A stretch of DNA of 64,000 bases from Nonomuraea gerenzanensis (GTDB lineage Bacteria; Actinomycetota; Actinomycetes; Streptosporangiales; Streptosporangiaceae): contig NZ_CP084058.1 of assembly GCF_020215645.1 (NCBI RefSeq), positions 992,001 through 1,056,000 of the forward strand, in the 5' to 3' direction. Shown here piece by piece: positions 7,859 to 16,239 of the stretch. The notes beneath the pieces are model-generated. The model made no database searches and had not been told where the DNA came from. It saw only the letters and a program-made list of their open reading frames with translations. Position numbers and translations under genes: made by a program. Position 1 is the first letter of the stretch, and each line of letters begins with the position of its first letter.

Positions 7859-10489
7859 TTACCTTACGGGAGCCCGGTAAACGGCAATGCCTCCCTTCTG
7901 AAACCGCAACTCAGCATATTTCCCCAGCTCCGGATTTATCCTAGTAAAGAGCCATTCAACCCCATATTCCCGCGCAAGCGCCCGCACGCTGTCCGCCGTC
8001 GGCGCCCGGAACACCCCGTCGTTCGCCGCCAGCCGGGCCCGGTCCGCGAACGGCACCGCCAGATACGACCGCTCGAAGAGCCTGGCCCGTGACAGCGTGC
8101 TCTCCGCGTACGCCCAGCCCTCCACCAGCACCCGGCGCTCGCTGAACCCCGACACCCAGAAGTGCCGGCTGTCGCACACCTGCCACCAGTCGTAACGGCA
8201 GTGCAGATCGGTGGCCACCACGTCGTCGGGCGACGAGTGATCTCGCAACCACCGCCCCGCCTCCAGCGCCCCCTTCGGGATCAGCCGCTCCCGCCGCTCC
8301 TCCTGCGGCAGCACGTGCGCCACCACGTCACGCACCGACCCGGGCACCGCGTACCCGGCCAGCACCGCCACCACCGCCACCACACCCCCGCGCCGCCCCA
8401 CGAACAACGCCGCCACCCCGAGCACCAGATACGGCACCACCACCCGCACCAACGCCCCGCCTCCACCTCCCGCCACTCCGGCCACTCCCGTCACCGCCGA
8501 CGCCCCCCCAGCTCCCGTCACAGCCGACGCCTCCCCAGCTCCCGCCACAGCCAACGCTCCTCCAGCCCCCGCCACAGCCACCACACCCAGTCGCCCCCAC
8601 AACCGCCACCCACCTCCCCGCATGGCCCACCAGCCAAGCCGCGACCGCAACTCCCGCCGGCCTCCCCGCTCGGCCCGCCCACGCAGTCGCGCCCACCACC
8701 GTCCGCCACCTCCCGTCCCTCCGCCACCGGCGGTCACCTCCCTCACCAGGCGCACGCGCGCCGCCGTAAGCACCCCGCACACGGCAGCCACCGACAGGTA
8801 CGGCCGAGCAGCCTCCAGGAAGTACAACTGCGACTCGGCCGGATGCCCGAACACCACGGTCGCCCCGACCCCCGCCGCCCCGATCCCGAGCAACAGCGAC
8901 ACACCCGGCTCCAGCACCCGCCCACCCAGCCCCACCACCCCACCCCACACACAAGCCAGGCAGAACAGATGCACCCCCGTCAGCACCACCAACGGCACCG
9001 CGGACACCGACGCCAGCTCCGGCATCCCCACCCCCGCCACCGCCCCCCACACCACCCGCATGGTCGCGAACGGCGAGAGAGTCATCCCCTGCGCCCCCTG
9101 CCCGAACAGCACGACCTGCGCGAACCCCAAGCACCCCACCACCAGCCCCGCCACCCCGACCCACGCCCCCGGCACCCGCCACTCCACCACCCATCGCACC
9201 ACGATCACCACCACCACGCCGGCCAGCAACAGCGGCAGGTAAGTAGCCTTCGCCCCACTGATCACCACCGACAACACACCCAGCACCACCCACCCCGCCC
9301 ACCTCCCTTCGCCCACCGCCGCCCGCCGGGACCAGCCGTCGCCCACCGCCGCCCGCCGGAACCAGCCACGGCTCAGCGCACCCCGCCACGACCAGCCACC
9401 CCCCAAGGCCGCCCGTCCCGACCGCCCCTCACCGACCAGCAACAACACCACAGGCACGAACAACAGCGCCCCGAACGTCTGCGTCGGACTGGTCGACACC
9501 GTGAACATCGACCGCGAACTGAACACCACCCCCTCCACCAACGCAGGGCTGAACAGGAAGTACGTCACCCCGACCGCCCCCACCCCAGCCCCCCAGCCGC
9601 CACCCACCCGCCGCCCCAGCACCGCCACCAACACCACCATCGCCGCCGCCATGGGCAGCATGGACAGCCGATAGACCAGCGTCACCGGCTCGATCCCAGT
9701 CACCCAGCTCGTCGCGGCCATCTCGGCGTACACGAACCAGTGGTAGGACAACGGCTCACCCAGCACCGACGGCAGCGTGGGCGGAAAGTGATGCTTCACC
9801 TCGCCCACCAACGCCAGGTGATACGGCAGGTCCACATATCCGGCCTCGACCGGCACCCGGTACTGGTGAACCGTGCTCCACACCACCAGGAACGCCACAA
9901 CCCCACCGAGCACCCAGGCACACCACCCCGGCACCCGTTCCCCACCCCTGCCCGCAGGCCCCCGCCAATGCCGCCTCAGCCCCGGCACACAGGCGAACAC
10001 CCCCACGATCACCACAGGAGGCACCAGCACCAGCAACGGCACCCCCACGGCCCGCGCCGGAAGATAGGCGAGCACCTCGACCGCGTACCCGAGCGCCAGC
10101 CCAGCCCCGAGCTCCCCACCCAGCGACAGCTCACCACCCAAGCGCCGCTCGCTCGGGCCACGCCCGCTTTGCCCACCTCCCGCGATCCCACCACGGGCCA
10201 ACGTGCTTCCCGCCATCGCTCGCCACAACAACGTCCCCGGCAGCGCCACCGCGCCCCCCACGTACACGGCGAACACACCCAGATCCCGAACGGAGACCCC
10301 ACACCCCAAGAAGGCGACCACGGCCCCCACGCACACGAGCCCAGCCGGCACCCAAGCCCCCGGCCTCCAAACCGCCCGCCGCCGAGCACCCCGCCCCGAA
10401 ACACCGTGCTCCCGGCCACCCCAAGACCGGCCACCCCATGACCGACCACTCCATGACCGGCTACCCACCCCGCGCACCACCGCCGGCAT
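7859..10489 (-). CDS. large multi-pass membrane protein, GT-C-like, with internal repeats
   Basis: An 876-residue integral membrane protein with a dozen or more hydrophobic segments and a C-terminal soluble part (about 740-876) containing DDVVATDLHCRYDWWQVC. The N-terminal half has a loop (VEAGYVDLPYHLALVGEV) resembling the first extracytoplasmic loop of GT-C transferases, so transfer from a lipid-linked donor is plausible. No precise family is recognised. The protein is extremely rich in Gly, Val, Trp and Arg and contains two repeat tracts that are unlikely to be catalytic. A longer frame begins at 10546, but ATG 10489 overlaps the luxC-like stop as TGATG and is the likely start. Codon use at the 3' end (7860-7990) is more AT-rich. 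Confidence 0.75.
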   Translation of the reverse strand: MPAVVRGVGSRSWSGRSWGGRSWGGREHGVSGRGARRRAVWRPGAWVPAGLVCVGAVVAFLGCGVSVRDLGVFAVYVGGAVALPGTLLWRAMAGSTLARGGIAGGGQSGRGPSERRLGGELSLGGELGAGLALGYAVEVLAYLPARAVGVPLLVLVPPVVIVGVFACVPGLRRHWRGPAGRGGERVPGWCAWVLGGVVAFLVVWSTVHQYRVPVEAGYVDLPYHLALVGEVKHHFPPTLPSVLGEPLSYHWFVYAEMAATSWVTGIEPVTLVYRLSMLPMAAAMVVLVAVLGRRVGGGWGAGVGAVGVTYFLFSPALVEGVVFSSRSMFTVSTSPTQTFGALLFVPVVLLLVGEGRSGRAALGGGWSWRGALSRGWFRRAAVGDGWSRRAAVGEGRWAGWVVLGVLSVVISGAKATYLPLLLAGVVVVIVVRWVVEWRVPGAWVGVAGLVVGCLGFAQVVLFGQGAQGMTLSPFATMRVVWGAVAGVGMPELASVSAVPLVVLTGVHLFCLACVWGGVVGLGGRVLEPGVSLLLGIGAAGVGATVVFGHPAESQLYFLEAARPYLSVAAVCGVLTAARVRLVREVTAGGGGTGGGGRWWARLRGRAERGGRRELRSRLGWWAMRGGGWRLWGRLGVVAVAGAGGALAVAGAGEASAVTGAGGASAVTGVAGVAGGGGGALVRVVVPYLVLGVAALFVGRRGGVVAVVAVLAGYAVPGSVRDVVAHVLPQEERRERLIPKGALEAGRWLRDHSSPDDVVATDLHCRYDWWQVCDSRHFWVSGFSERRVLVEGWAYAESTLSRARLFERSYLAVPFADRARLAANDGVFRAPTADSVRALAREYGVEWLFTRINPELGKYAELRFQKGGIAVYRAPVR
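8484..8582. repeat. 27-bp tandem repeat inside the membrane-protein gene
   Basis: Three near-perfect 27-bp units start at 8484, 8511 and 8538, with a partial fourth from 8565. The unit is in frame, so the protein gains 9-residue blocks (AVTGAGGAS type) in a Gly/Ala/Val-rich stretch at about residues 640-670. The length may vary between strains without a frameshift. Confidence 0.8.
9311..9430. repeat. 30-bp tandem repeat inside the membrane-protein gene
   Basis: Two almost identical 30-bp units (9311-9340, 9341-9370) are followed by two degraded ones (9371-9400, 9401-9430). Each encodes ten residues of the form GWSRRAAVGD, giving a basic, Trp-containing loop between two membrane segments. Confidence 0.75.
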
Positions 10490-11871
10490 CACCGAACAAC
10501 AGTCACCAGGCGCGTGAACTCGGCCGGCAGATCCACCCCGTCCCACACCCGATGAAAGCTCAACGCACTCCCGACCGGCACCATCCGATCCACCCCCCGC
10601 CCAGCCAACCCCCTGGCCAACTCCTCCAGCTCCCCCCGCCCGAACCCGAAGTGCGTCATCGTCTGATCCCGCCGCTCCACCAGCGCCACCAGCTCACCCA
10701 GCGCACCCAGCCGGGCATGCGCGAACGTCCCCGCCCCCAGCCACCGCCGCGGCGCCGCGGCGGCGGCCGACAACTGCACGACGGCCAGCGCGTTGCCGTG
10801 GAACTCGATGCTCTCCGCCAGCCCGTCGGCGGCCAGCCCGTACGTCGAGACCCGCTTCTCCACGGCCATCGCCGCGTCCACCCCCCACCCCCGCACGGTC
10901 ACCACCCGCGCGACGTGCTCGGTGAAGTCGGCCCGCGCGGCGTCGCAATCACCTTCGGACCCCACCCAGAACACGGTCCGGGGCGAGGAGCAGGCCGCCT
11001 GGTCGAACCAGTAGGTGTCGTTGACGAACCCCTCCGCCACCGTGACGCGGGCGGCCCGCGGCGCGCACAACCACGCCGCGGCCCGTACGACCGCGAACGA
11101 GGATCGATCGGGAAAGGTCAGGTCGCGGGCGTGCGGGGCGAGCGCCTGCCGCCGGATCTCCCGTACGGCGCCGTCGCCGCCCCACACCACCCGCAGGTCG
11201 CAGGCGGCCGACAGCGCGGCCGTGACGACCTCCGACCGGTCGTAGGAGATGACGCGCTGGGTGGCGGCGATGGCGGGATCGGCGTCGGCCAGCGCCTCGT
11301 GCAGCGTCTCCAGGATGGTCTCGGCGACCGTGCCGGAGCGGTGCGACAGGCGGACGATGTTGCGGTTGCCCATCAGGGCCGAAAGGGCCCAGGAGTAGAC
11401 GAAGACGGTGTCCACGTTCGCGGGCGGGACGTGGAAGACCAGGCCGCGCGGGACGCGTACGTGCTCGCCGGCGAGCCCCTGCACCGTGCGGGCCAGCTCG
11501 CTGGGGCGCAGGAAGAAGCCGAGCGAGCCCAGCTCGGGATGCCTGCGGGCCAGCGCGGGCCGCAGCAGCCGCCGCCCGAATGCCGCCAGGAACTCCCTGA
11601 CCCGCTCGTCACCCACCTGGAGCTCACCCTGGAGCGCGCCGCCCACCTGGTCGAGCAGCGCCTCGACCCCCACGGTGCCCCCGGCGGGGAACCGGATGTC
11701 AACGGCGGACACGCCGCCTGCCTCGCCGCGCGTATCGCGTGCCGCACCGGGCGCGCGGCCCGACGCCGTGGGCGTGGCGTCCGCTGCTGCGGATGCGCCG
11801 GCCAAGACGGCGGGCGTGCCGTCCGGGACAGCGGCCGTGTCAGGCGTGACGGTCGTGCGGTCGTCCGGCAT
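10489..11871 (-). CDS. LuxC-like acyl-CoA/acyl-thioester reductase
   Basis: A 460-residue member of the LuxC fold of aldehyde-dehydrogenase-like reductases. It would reduce an activated acyl group (CoA, ACP or enzyme thioester) to an aldehyde with NADPH. Family marks include PRGLVFHVPPANVDTVF, RNIVRLSHRSGT and the presumed catalytic Cys in DQAACSSPRTVFWVG. The first 55 residues are a low-complexity Ala/Thr/Gly extension not needed by the family. ATG 11871 overlaps the luxE-like stop as TGATG. The partner pair LuxE-LuxC forms the fatty-acid reductase of bioluminescence, but no luciferase is present, so the aldehyde or its amine/alcohol product probably serves the glycan locus (inference). Confidence 0.85.
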   Translation of the reverse strand: MPDDRTTVTPDTAAVPDGTPAVLAGASAAADATPTASGRAPGAARDTRGEAGGVSAVDIRFPAGGTVGVEALLDQVGGALQGELQVGDERVREFLAAFGRRLLRPALARRHPELGSLGFFLRPSELARTVQGLAGEHVRVPRGLVFHVPPANVDTVFVYSWALSALMGNRNIVRLSHRSGTVAETILETLHEALADADPAIAATQRVISYDRSEVVTAALSAACDLRVVWGGDGAVREIRRQALAPHARDLTFPDRSSFAVVRAAAWLCAPRAARVTVAEGFVNDTYWFDQAACSSPRTVFWVGSEGDCDAARADFTEHVARVVTVRGWGVDAAMAVEKRVSTYGLAADGLAESIEFHGNALAVVQLSAAAAAPRRWLGAGTFAHARLGALGELVALVERRDQTMTHFGFGRGELEELARGLAGRGVDRMVPVGSALSFHRVWDGVDLPAEFTRLVTVVR

Positions 11872-12908
11872 CAGCCCTGCCCCATGGTGTCACTGCACCC
11901 ACGCGCCTCGGCCCGCGGCAACCTGCCCAGCACCTCGAACCGCTTGCCCGGCCAGCTCCCGTCGTCCACCCCCCGCACCACCCCCAGATCCTCGGTGAGC
12001 AGCACATGCCCCGGATACGACGTCGGCAGCGTGCTCACCACCTCGATCAGCCCGGGCGCGCCGGTGGGCGCCTCCTGCCAGGTGTCGGGGTCGCGGATCA
12101 CGACGTCGGCGAAGTCGGGGCAGTAGAAGCCGTCACCGTCGGGCCCCTCCAGGAACACGGTGCCGATCTGCTCGACCATGCCGTAGAAGTTGTGCACCCG
12201 GGTCAGCCCGCACTCGGCGGCCAGCCGCCGCCGGAACTCGGCGTTGTCGACGGCCTGCTCGGCCAGCCGCTTCCAGCCGCCGGAGTGGATCAGCACCGCC
12301 TGTGACAGGTCGGCGCCGAGGCCGCGCAGGTGCAGCCAGACCATGAACGTGAAGCCGAAGACCAGGAAGCGCTCGCCGCCGTGCCGCGACAGGAAGCCCT
12401 TGACCGCCTCCGCGTCGACGCGCCCCTGCTCGTCGAGGACGAAGGTGTGGTCTCTGCCGAAGTTCATCATGCCGAGCACCCCGGCGCCGCGGGCGCTCAG
12501 CGTCGGGTCGCGGACGACCGAGCGGGTGTCGGCCACGAGCATCGGCAGCCGCCGCTCGCCGAGCACGGCCCTGAGCGTGGCGGCCAGCATGCGGGTCTGC
12601 GTCGCCGCGGCCTCGCGGTCGAGGTGGATGCGGCTCGGCCGCTGCCCGGTGGTGCCGCTGGAGGTCAGCACCCGGAACACCTGATCCTCCGGGACGCTGC
12701 GCAGCTCGTGCGTCTTGAACAGCCGCACGGGCAGCCACGGCAGGTCGGCGAGCCGCTCGTAGGGCGGTGCCGCGCCGATGGCGTCGAGGATCCTGCGGTA
12801 CGGCGGGCAGGCCTCGCGGTGCCGGGCCGTCAGCGCCGCCAGCTCGGGCACCAGCGCGGCCTCCCGCTCCGGCTCGCTCAGCGTGAACACCCCGGCCCCG
12901 GCACTCAC
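11871..12908 (-). CDS. LuxE-like acyl-protein synthetase
   Basis: A 345-residue adenylate-forming enzyme of the LuxE family, which activates a fatty acid with ATP and holds it on its own Cys before passing it to LuxC. Seen here: LTSSGTTGQRPSRIHLD (ATP loop), NFYGMVEQIG in the core, and a terminal EARGCSD whose Cys occupies the place of the acyl-carrying Cys of LuxE. A longer frame starts at 13067, but GTG 12908 overlaps the preceding stop as GTGA and gives a normal-length LuxE. The gene is coupled to the LuxC-like gene downstream, so the two probably form a complex. Confidence 0.85.
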   Translation of the reverse strand: MSAGAGVFTLSEPEREAALVPELAALTARHREACPPYRRILDAIGAAPPYERLADLPWLPVRLFKTHELRSVPEDQVFRVLTSSGTTGQRPSRIHLDREAAATQTRMLAATLRAVLGERRLPMLVADTRSVVRDPTLSARGAGVLGMMNFGRDHTFVLDEQGRVDAEAVKGFLSRHGGERFLVFGFTFMVWLHLRGLGADLSQAVLIHSGGWKRLAEQAVDNAEFRRRLAAECGLTRVHNFYGMVEQIGTVFLEGPDGDGFYCPDFADVVIRDPDTWQEAPTGAPGLIEVVSTLPTSYPGHVLLTEDLGVVRGVDDGSWPGKRFEVLGRLPRAEARGCSDTMGQG

Positions 12909-14215
12909 GTGAGTGACTCCAGCGTGCGATAGTCGATCTTGCCGGTCGGCAGCAGCGGCAGGTGGTCGATGTGCCGCATGTCGAACCCGCTCCAGTGCAG
13001 CCGCAGCTCGGCCCCCAGCCGCCGGGCCATGCGGACCTGGGCGGCCGGGTCGAGCGTCTCGGTCCACACCGTCACCCGGTCGTCGCCGCTGGTGACCGCC
13101 ACGGGGCCGAGGTCGCGCAGCATGCGCTCCACGTCGTCGAGGTTGACCCGGGTGCCGAAGACCTTGGCGATGCGCTTGAGCCGCCCGGTGACCTGGAGGA
13201 AGCCTTCGGGGTCGAGCGTGCCGAGGTCGCCCGTGCGCAGCACGCCGCCCAGGTCGTCGCCCCTGGCGAGATCCGCGGCGTTCTCCGCGTAGCCCATCAT
13301 GACGTTGGGCCCGCGGTAGACGATCTCGCCGCCGTCGATCTCCAGCGACCCGCCGGGCAGGGCGACGCCGACCGTGCCGAGCTTGTCGGCCAGCCGGTCG
13401 GGTGGCAGCACGGCCATGCGGGCCGTGGCCTCCGTCTGGCCGTACATCACGTAGAAGCGGTCCACCTGGGCGGCGAACTCCTCGGCCAGCTCCGGCGCGA
13501 GCCGCCCGCCCGCCTGCGTGAGCGTGGTGAGCTTCGGGTACTTGGAGCGGTCGAAGTGGATGCGGCGCATCATCGAGTACTGGTACGGCACGGCGGCCAG
13601 CGACGTGCAGTCGTAGGCCAGCAGATCCGCCCAGAACGAGCGCTCCAGCAGCCCCGCCTCGGTCAGCACCACCGCGCCGCCCGCGATGAGATGGCTGTTG
13701 AGCACCGACAGGCCGTAGCTGTAGTGCAGCGGCAGGCTGGTGATCGCGATCTCGCCCGGCCCGATCGACAGGGCGGTGGCGATGGCCTGGGCGTTGGACA
13801 GCACGGCCTGGCGCGACAGGCGCACGAGCTTGGGGCTGCCCGTCGAGCCGGAGGTGGCCAGCAGCAGGCCGAGGTCGGGATGGGGGTCGGGCACGTCGGT
13901 GCGGGGCGGCGGCGGGTCGTCGAGCGGGTTGGTGAACCCGAGCAGCGCGGCCGGCCTGAACCGCTCCGCCAGGTCGGCCAGCGTGCCGGCCGGCAGGTCG
14001 GGGTCGAGCAGCGCGATCGGCCGCCCGGCGTGCCAGGCGCCGAGGTAGCAGAACACGGAGGCCAGCGTGTTGCGCATGGCGCAGAACAGCGGGCCGGGCC
14101 GCAGCCCGTCGAGATTCTCCGCGGCGCGCTTGACGTAGTGGGCCAGCTTGTCGCCGCCGATGCCCTCCTCGGCGCCCGAGGGGATCAGCTGGGCCTGCGG
14201 GTGCGGGAACATCAC
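12905..14215 (-). CDS. AMP-dependent acyl-CoA/ACP ligase
   Basis: A 436-residue ANL-superfamily ligase, slightly short for the family (usually 480-560). It has the P-loop LLATSGSTGSPKLVRLS, the A5 motif YVMYGQTEATARM, RTGDLG and the C-terminal PTGKIDYR with the adenylation Lys. It should activate a carboxylic acid to an acyl-adenylate and load it on CoA or on the small carrier protein of this operon. The substrate is not predictable. The start is GTG 14215 (4-base overlap with the SDR stop) or the next codon ATG 14212 (TGATG); both give the same enzyme. Confidence 0.88.
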   Translation of the reverse strand: MMFPHPQAQLIPSGAEEGIGGDKLAHYVKRAAENLDGLRPGPLFCAMRNTLASVFCYLGAWHAGRPIALLDPDLPAGTLADLAERFRPAALLGFTNPLDDPPPPRTDVPDPHPDLGLLLATSGSTGSPKLVRLSRQAVLSNAQAIATALSIGPGEIAITSLPLHYSYGLSVLNSHLIAGGAVVLTEAGLLERSFWADLLAYDCTSLAAVPYQYSMMRRIHFDRSKYPKLTTLTQAGGRLAPELAEEFAAQVDRFYVMYGQTEATARMAVLPPDRLADKLGTVGVALPGGSLEIDGGEIVYRGPNVMMGYAENAADLARGDDLGGVLRTGDLGTLDPEGFLQVTGRLKRIAKVFGTRVNLDDVERMLRDLGPVAVTSGDDRVTVWTETLDPAAQVRMARRLGAELRLHWSGFDMRHIDHLPLLPTGKIDYRTLESLT

Positions 14216-15018
14216 GGCACCAGCCCGCCGTCCACGCCGAGCACCTGCCCGGTCACGAACCCGGCCTGCGGCGACAGCAGGAACGCCACGGCCGCCGCCA
14301 CGTCGCCAGGCTCGCCGAGCCGGCGCAGCGGGGTCGCCGCGACCACGCCCGCGCGGGCGTCGTCGCCGAGCGTGCCGAGCAGGTCGGTGCGGATGTAGCC
14401 GGGGGCCACGGCGTTGACCCTGACCCCGGACGGCCCGAGCTCCTTGGCCGCGGCCATGGTGAGCCCGATGATCGCGGCCTTGGTCGCCGAGTAGACCGCC
14501 TGCCCCGGGCCGCCCGCGCGGCCCATGACCGAGGCCACCAGCACCACGGCCGGGGCCGAGCCCCTGCGCAGCAGCCGCAGCGCGGCCTGCAGGGTGTGGG
14601 TGGCGCCGACGGCGTTGACCTGGAAGAGGCGCTCGATGGTGGCCTGGCCCGTCATGCCGAGCAGGCCCGCCTCGTGCACGCCCGCGTTGACGACGAGCCC
14701 GTCGAGCCGCCCGTGCCGCTCGTAGATCCGCCGCATCATGGCCGACACCTGCGCCAGCTCGCCCACCTCGCCGGCGACGGAGTCGACCGCGCCGCCGGTC
14801 TCGGCCGCGACCTCGGCCGCCGCCTTCGCCGCCCGCTCCTCCTCGCGCCCGTGCACCACGACCGTGTGCCCGCGGACCGCCAGCGTGGTGGCCACGGCCC
14901 GGCCGATGCCCCTGGTCGAGCCCGTCACCAGCGCGACGCGGGCCAGGCGCGCGGCGTCGTCGGCCCGTGGCCCCGCGCCCCCGGCGGGCGCGTCAGAGGG
15001 CGGCCGCGCCGATGCCAT
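14212..15018 (-). CDS. short-chain dehydrogenase/reductase, FabG-like
   Basis: A 268-residue classical SDR. The nucleotide-binding motif TGSTRGIGRA is at about 32-41, NAG at about 111-113, the catalytic Ser in LVASVMG and Tyr/Lys in YSATK; the C-terminal GFVTGQVLGVDGG is typical of 3-oxoacyl-ACP reductases. With an ACP directly upstream it probably reduces a 3-keto group on a carrier-bound chain to a 3-hydroxyacyl group. The first 27 residues are an Ala/Pro-rich extension; a later start is possible. The ATG lies inside the 3' end of the ACP gene (26-base overlap). Confidence 0.88.
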   Translation of the reverse strand: MASARPPSDAPAGGAGPRADDAARLARVALVTGSTRGIGRAVATTLAVRGHTVVVHGREEERAAKAAAEVAAETGGAVDSVAGEVGELAQVSAMMRRIYERHGRLDGLVVNAGVHEAGLLGMTGQATIERLFQVNAVGATHTLQAALRLLRRGSAPAVVLVASVMGRAGGPGQAVYSATKAAIIGLTMAAAKELGPSGVRVNAVAPGYIRTDLLGTLGDDARAGVVAATPLRRLGEPGDVAAAVAFLLSPQAGFVTGQVLGVDGGLVP

Positions 15019-15241
15019 GCTTCTCCAGCAGCCCGGCCGCCTCGGCGAACGAGCTCATGTCGATCATCTCGTCGGTGTCGATCATGATGGAGAACTCGTC
15101 CTCCATCGCCGCGATCAGTGCCATGTGCGCGAGGGAGTCCCACTGCGGGATGGCGCGGTAGGCGAGGCCGTCGACGTCGGCGTCGGGCGGAAGGTTGAGC
15201 GCCATGCGGAAGACGGCCCGCAGGCGATCGAGATGACTCAT
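14993..15241 (-). CDS. acyl carrier protein
   Basis: A small acidic protein of 82 residues with the fold pattern of an acyl carrier protein: four amphipathic helices and the phosphopantetheine Ser in PQWDSLAHMALIAAME (about residues 32-47). It is the first gene of the minus-strand operon ACP-SDR-ligase-LuxE-LuxC-membrane protein and should carry the acyl chain for these enzymes. An upstream in-frame GTG (15247) is an alternative start. It is distinct from a housekeeping AcpP by context and by the WDSLAHM motif, which is common in carriers of amino-acyl or secondary pathways. Confidence 0.88.
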   Translation of the reverse strand: MSHLDRLRAVFRMALNLPPDADVDGLAYRAIPQWDSLAHMALIAAMEDEFSIMIDTDEMIDMSSFAEAAGLLEKHGIGAAAL

Positions 15242-15405
15242 GATCACTCACTCTCTGTCCTCAAGCCACGACGAAGTGTAGCGGTAATCGCCCGCCAGGA
15301 AAAACCAAGCCCCCGACCTGAGTAATGGAACCGTATAACGAGGCGTGACCCCGTAGGAGGGCTGGGAATGTCGGATGGGACCACGGCAACCGTACGGGGG
15401 GAATG
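15242..15405. promoter_or_regulatory. divergent intergenic region between the ACP operon and the glycan genes
   Basis: These 164 bases separate the minus-strand acyl operon from the plus-strand glycan genes and must hold promoters for both. It is less GC-rich than its surroundings (for example the stretch around 15290-15345). A GGGGGGA stretch at 15396-15402 can serve as ribosome binding site for the rightward gene. No clear operator palindrome was seen. Confidence 0.5.
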
Positions 15406-16239
15406 ATGGACGAATCCAATCACTGGTACGGGCACTCCCGCATACTCGGCAACTACTGTGGCCTTCCTGACGAGGCGCCGAAGCGCATCCAAGGGTTCCT
15501 TCAGCACGGATGGAACTATCTCCACGGATTTCCGCCGAACGACCACTGGTGCAGCCCCGGATATCCCCGTTTCGTCTGGTCGGACGTGCTGCGGCGCAGG
15601 GGCTGGTCGATGGGCCGCCGGGGCCACTACCTGATCGGCGCCCCCTGGATCTACTTGCTTCACCTAGAGCCCGAGCTGGGTGTCCGGCCCGATCGCAAGG
15701 GTACGATCTGGTATCCCTTTCATGGCTGGGAAAAGCATTCCGTCAGCGGCGACCATGCCCGCCTTGCCGACGAAATCCGAAATGTCGAGACTGGTCCGGT
15801 AACGGTGTGCCTTTATTGGCTTGAATACGCAAATCCGGACATTCGGCGTTCGTATGAATCGAGGGGTTTCCGGGTCATCTGCCATGGCGAGCGCGGATCC
15901 CGCTGGGAGGGGAAGGGCCGCGACTTCCTGCGCAAGCAGCTCATCGAGCTGCGGCGCCACCGCAGGGTGGCCTCCAACCGGCTCGGCAGCGCGCTGTTCT
16001 ACGGCGCCTCGGTCGGCTGCGACGTCGCCGTGTACGGCGATCCGATGCAGTTCGACGACGAACGTCCCGAGTACGGCGGCACGGCCCGCCGCAAGCGGCT
16101 CTGGCCCGAACTGCACGGCACGCAGGTCGATCCCGGGCTGGCGGCGGAGGTGGCGCGGCGCGAGCTGGGATTCGAGTATCAGGCGACACCGGAGGAGCTA
16201 CGGCGAATGTTCGGATGGAAGCGGGGGCGCGCCGCATGA
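15406..16239 (+). CDS. unrecognised protein, possible GT-B-like glycosyltransferase
   Basis: A 277-residue soluble protein without signal peptide or membrane segment; the function is not known. The N-terminal half is rich in Trp, His and Tyr (WYGHSRILGNYCG; HGWNYLHGFPPNDHW; WYPFHGWEKHS). The C-terminal half has HRRVASNRLGSALFYGASVG followed by CDVAVYGDP, an arrangement like the donor-site half of some GT-B transferases, including capsule sialyl- and polysialyltransferases. Its place between the acyl operon and the nonulosonate genes makes it a candidate for the pseudaminic acid transferase that is otherwise missing (inference). About 15660-15890 is markedly less GC-rich than the rest. ATG 15403 is an alternative start. 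The stop overlaps the next gene as ATGA. Confidence 0.6.
   Translation: MDESNHWYGHSRILGNYCGLPDEAPKRIQGFLQHGWNYLHGFPPNDHWCSPGYPRFVWSDVLRRRGWSMGRRGHYLIGAPWIYLLHLEPELGVRPDRKGTIWYPFHGWEKHSVSGDHARLADEIRNVETGPVTVCLYWLEYANPDIRRSYESRGFRVICHGERGSRWEGKGRDFLRKQLIELRRHRRVASNRLGSALFYGASVGCDVAVYGDPMQFDDERPEYGGTARRKRLWPELHGTQVDPGLAAEVARRELGFEYQATPEELRRMFGWKRGRAA

Noticed and set aside
8162..10441. A 759-codon open frame antisense to the GT-C-like membrane protein gene
   Set aside because: The translation is almost only Pro, His, Arg and Thr, the product of reading GC-rich codons backwards; the minus-strand gene has proper membrane helices and coupling.
10489..15241. A bioluminescence operon
   Set aside because: LuxC and LuxE relatives are present, but luxA, luxB and luxD homologues are absent and the neighbours are ACP, SDR and glycan genes.
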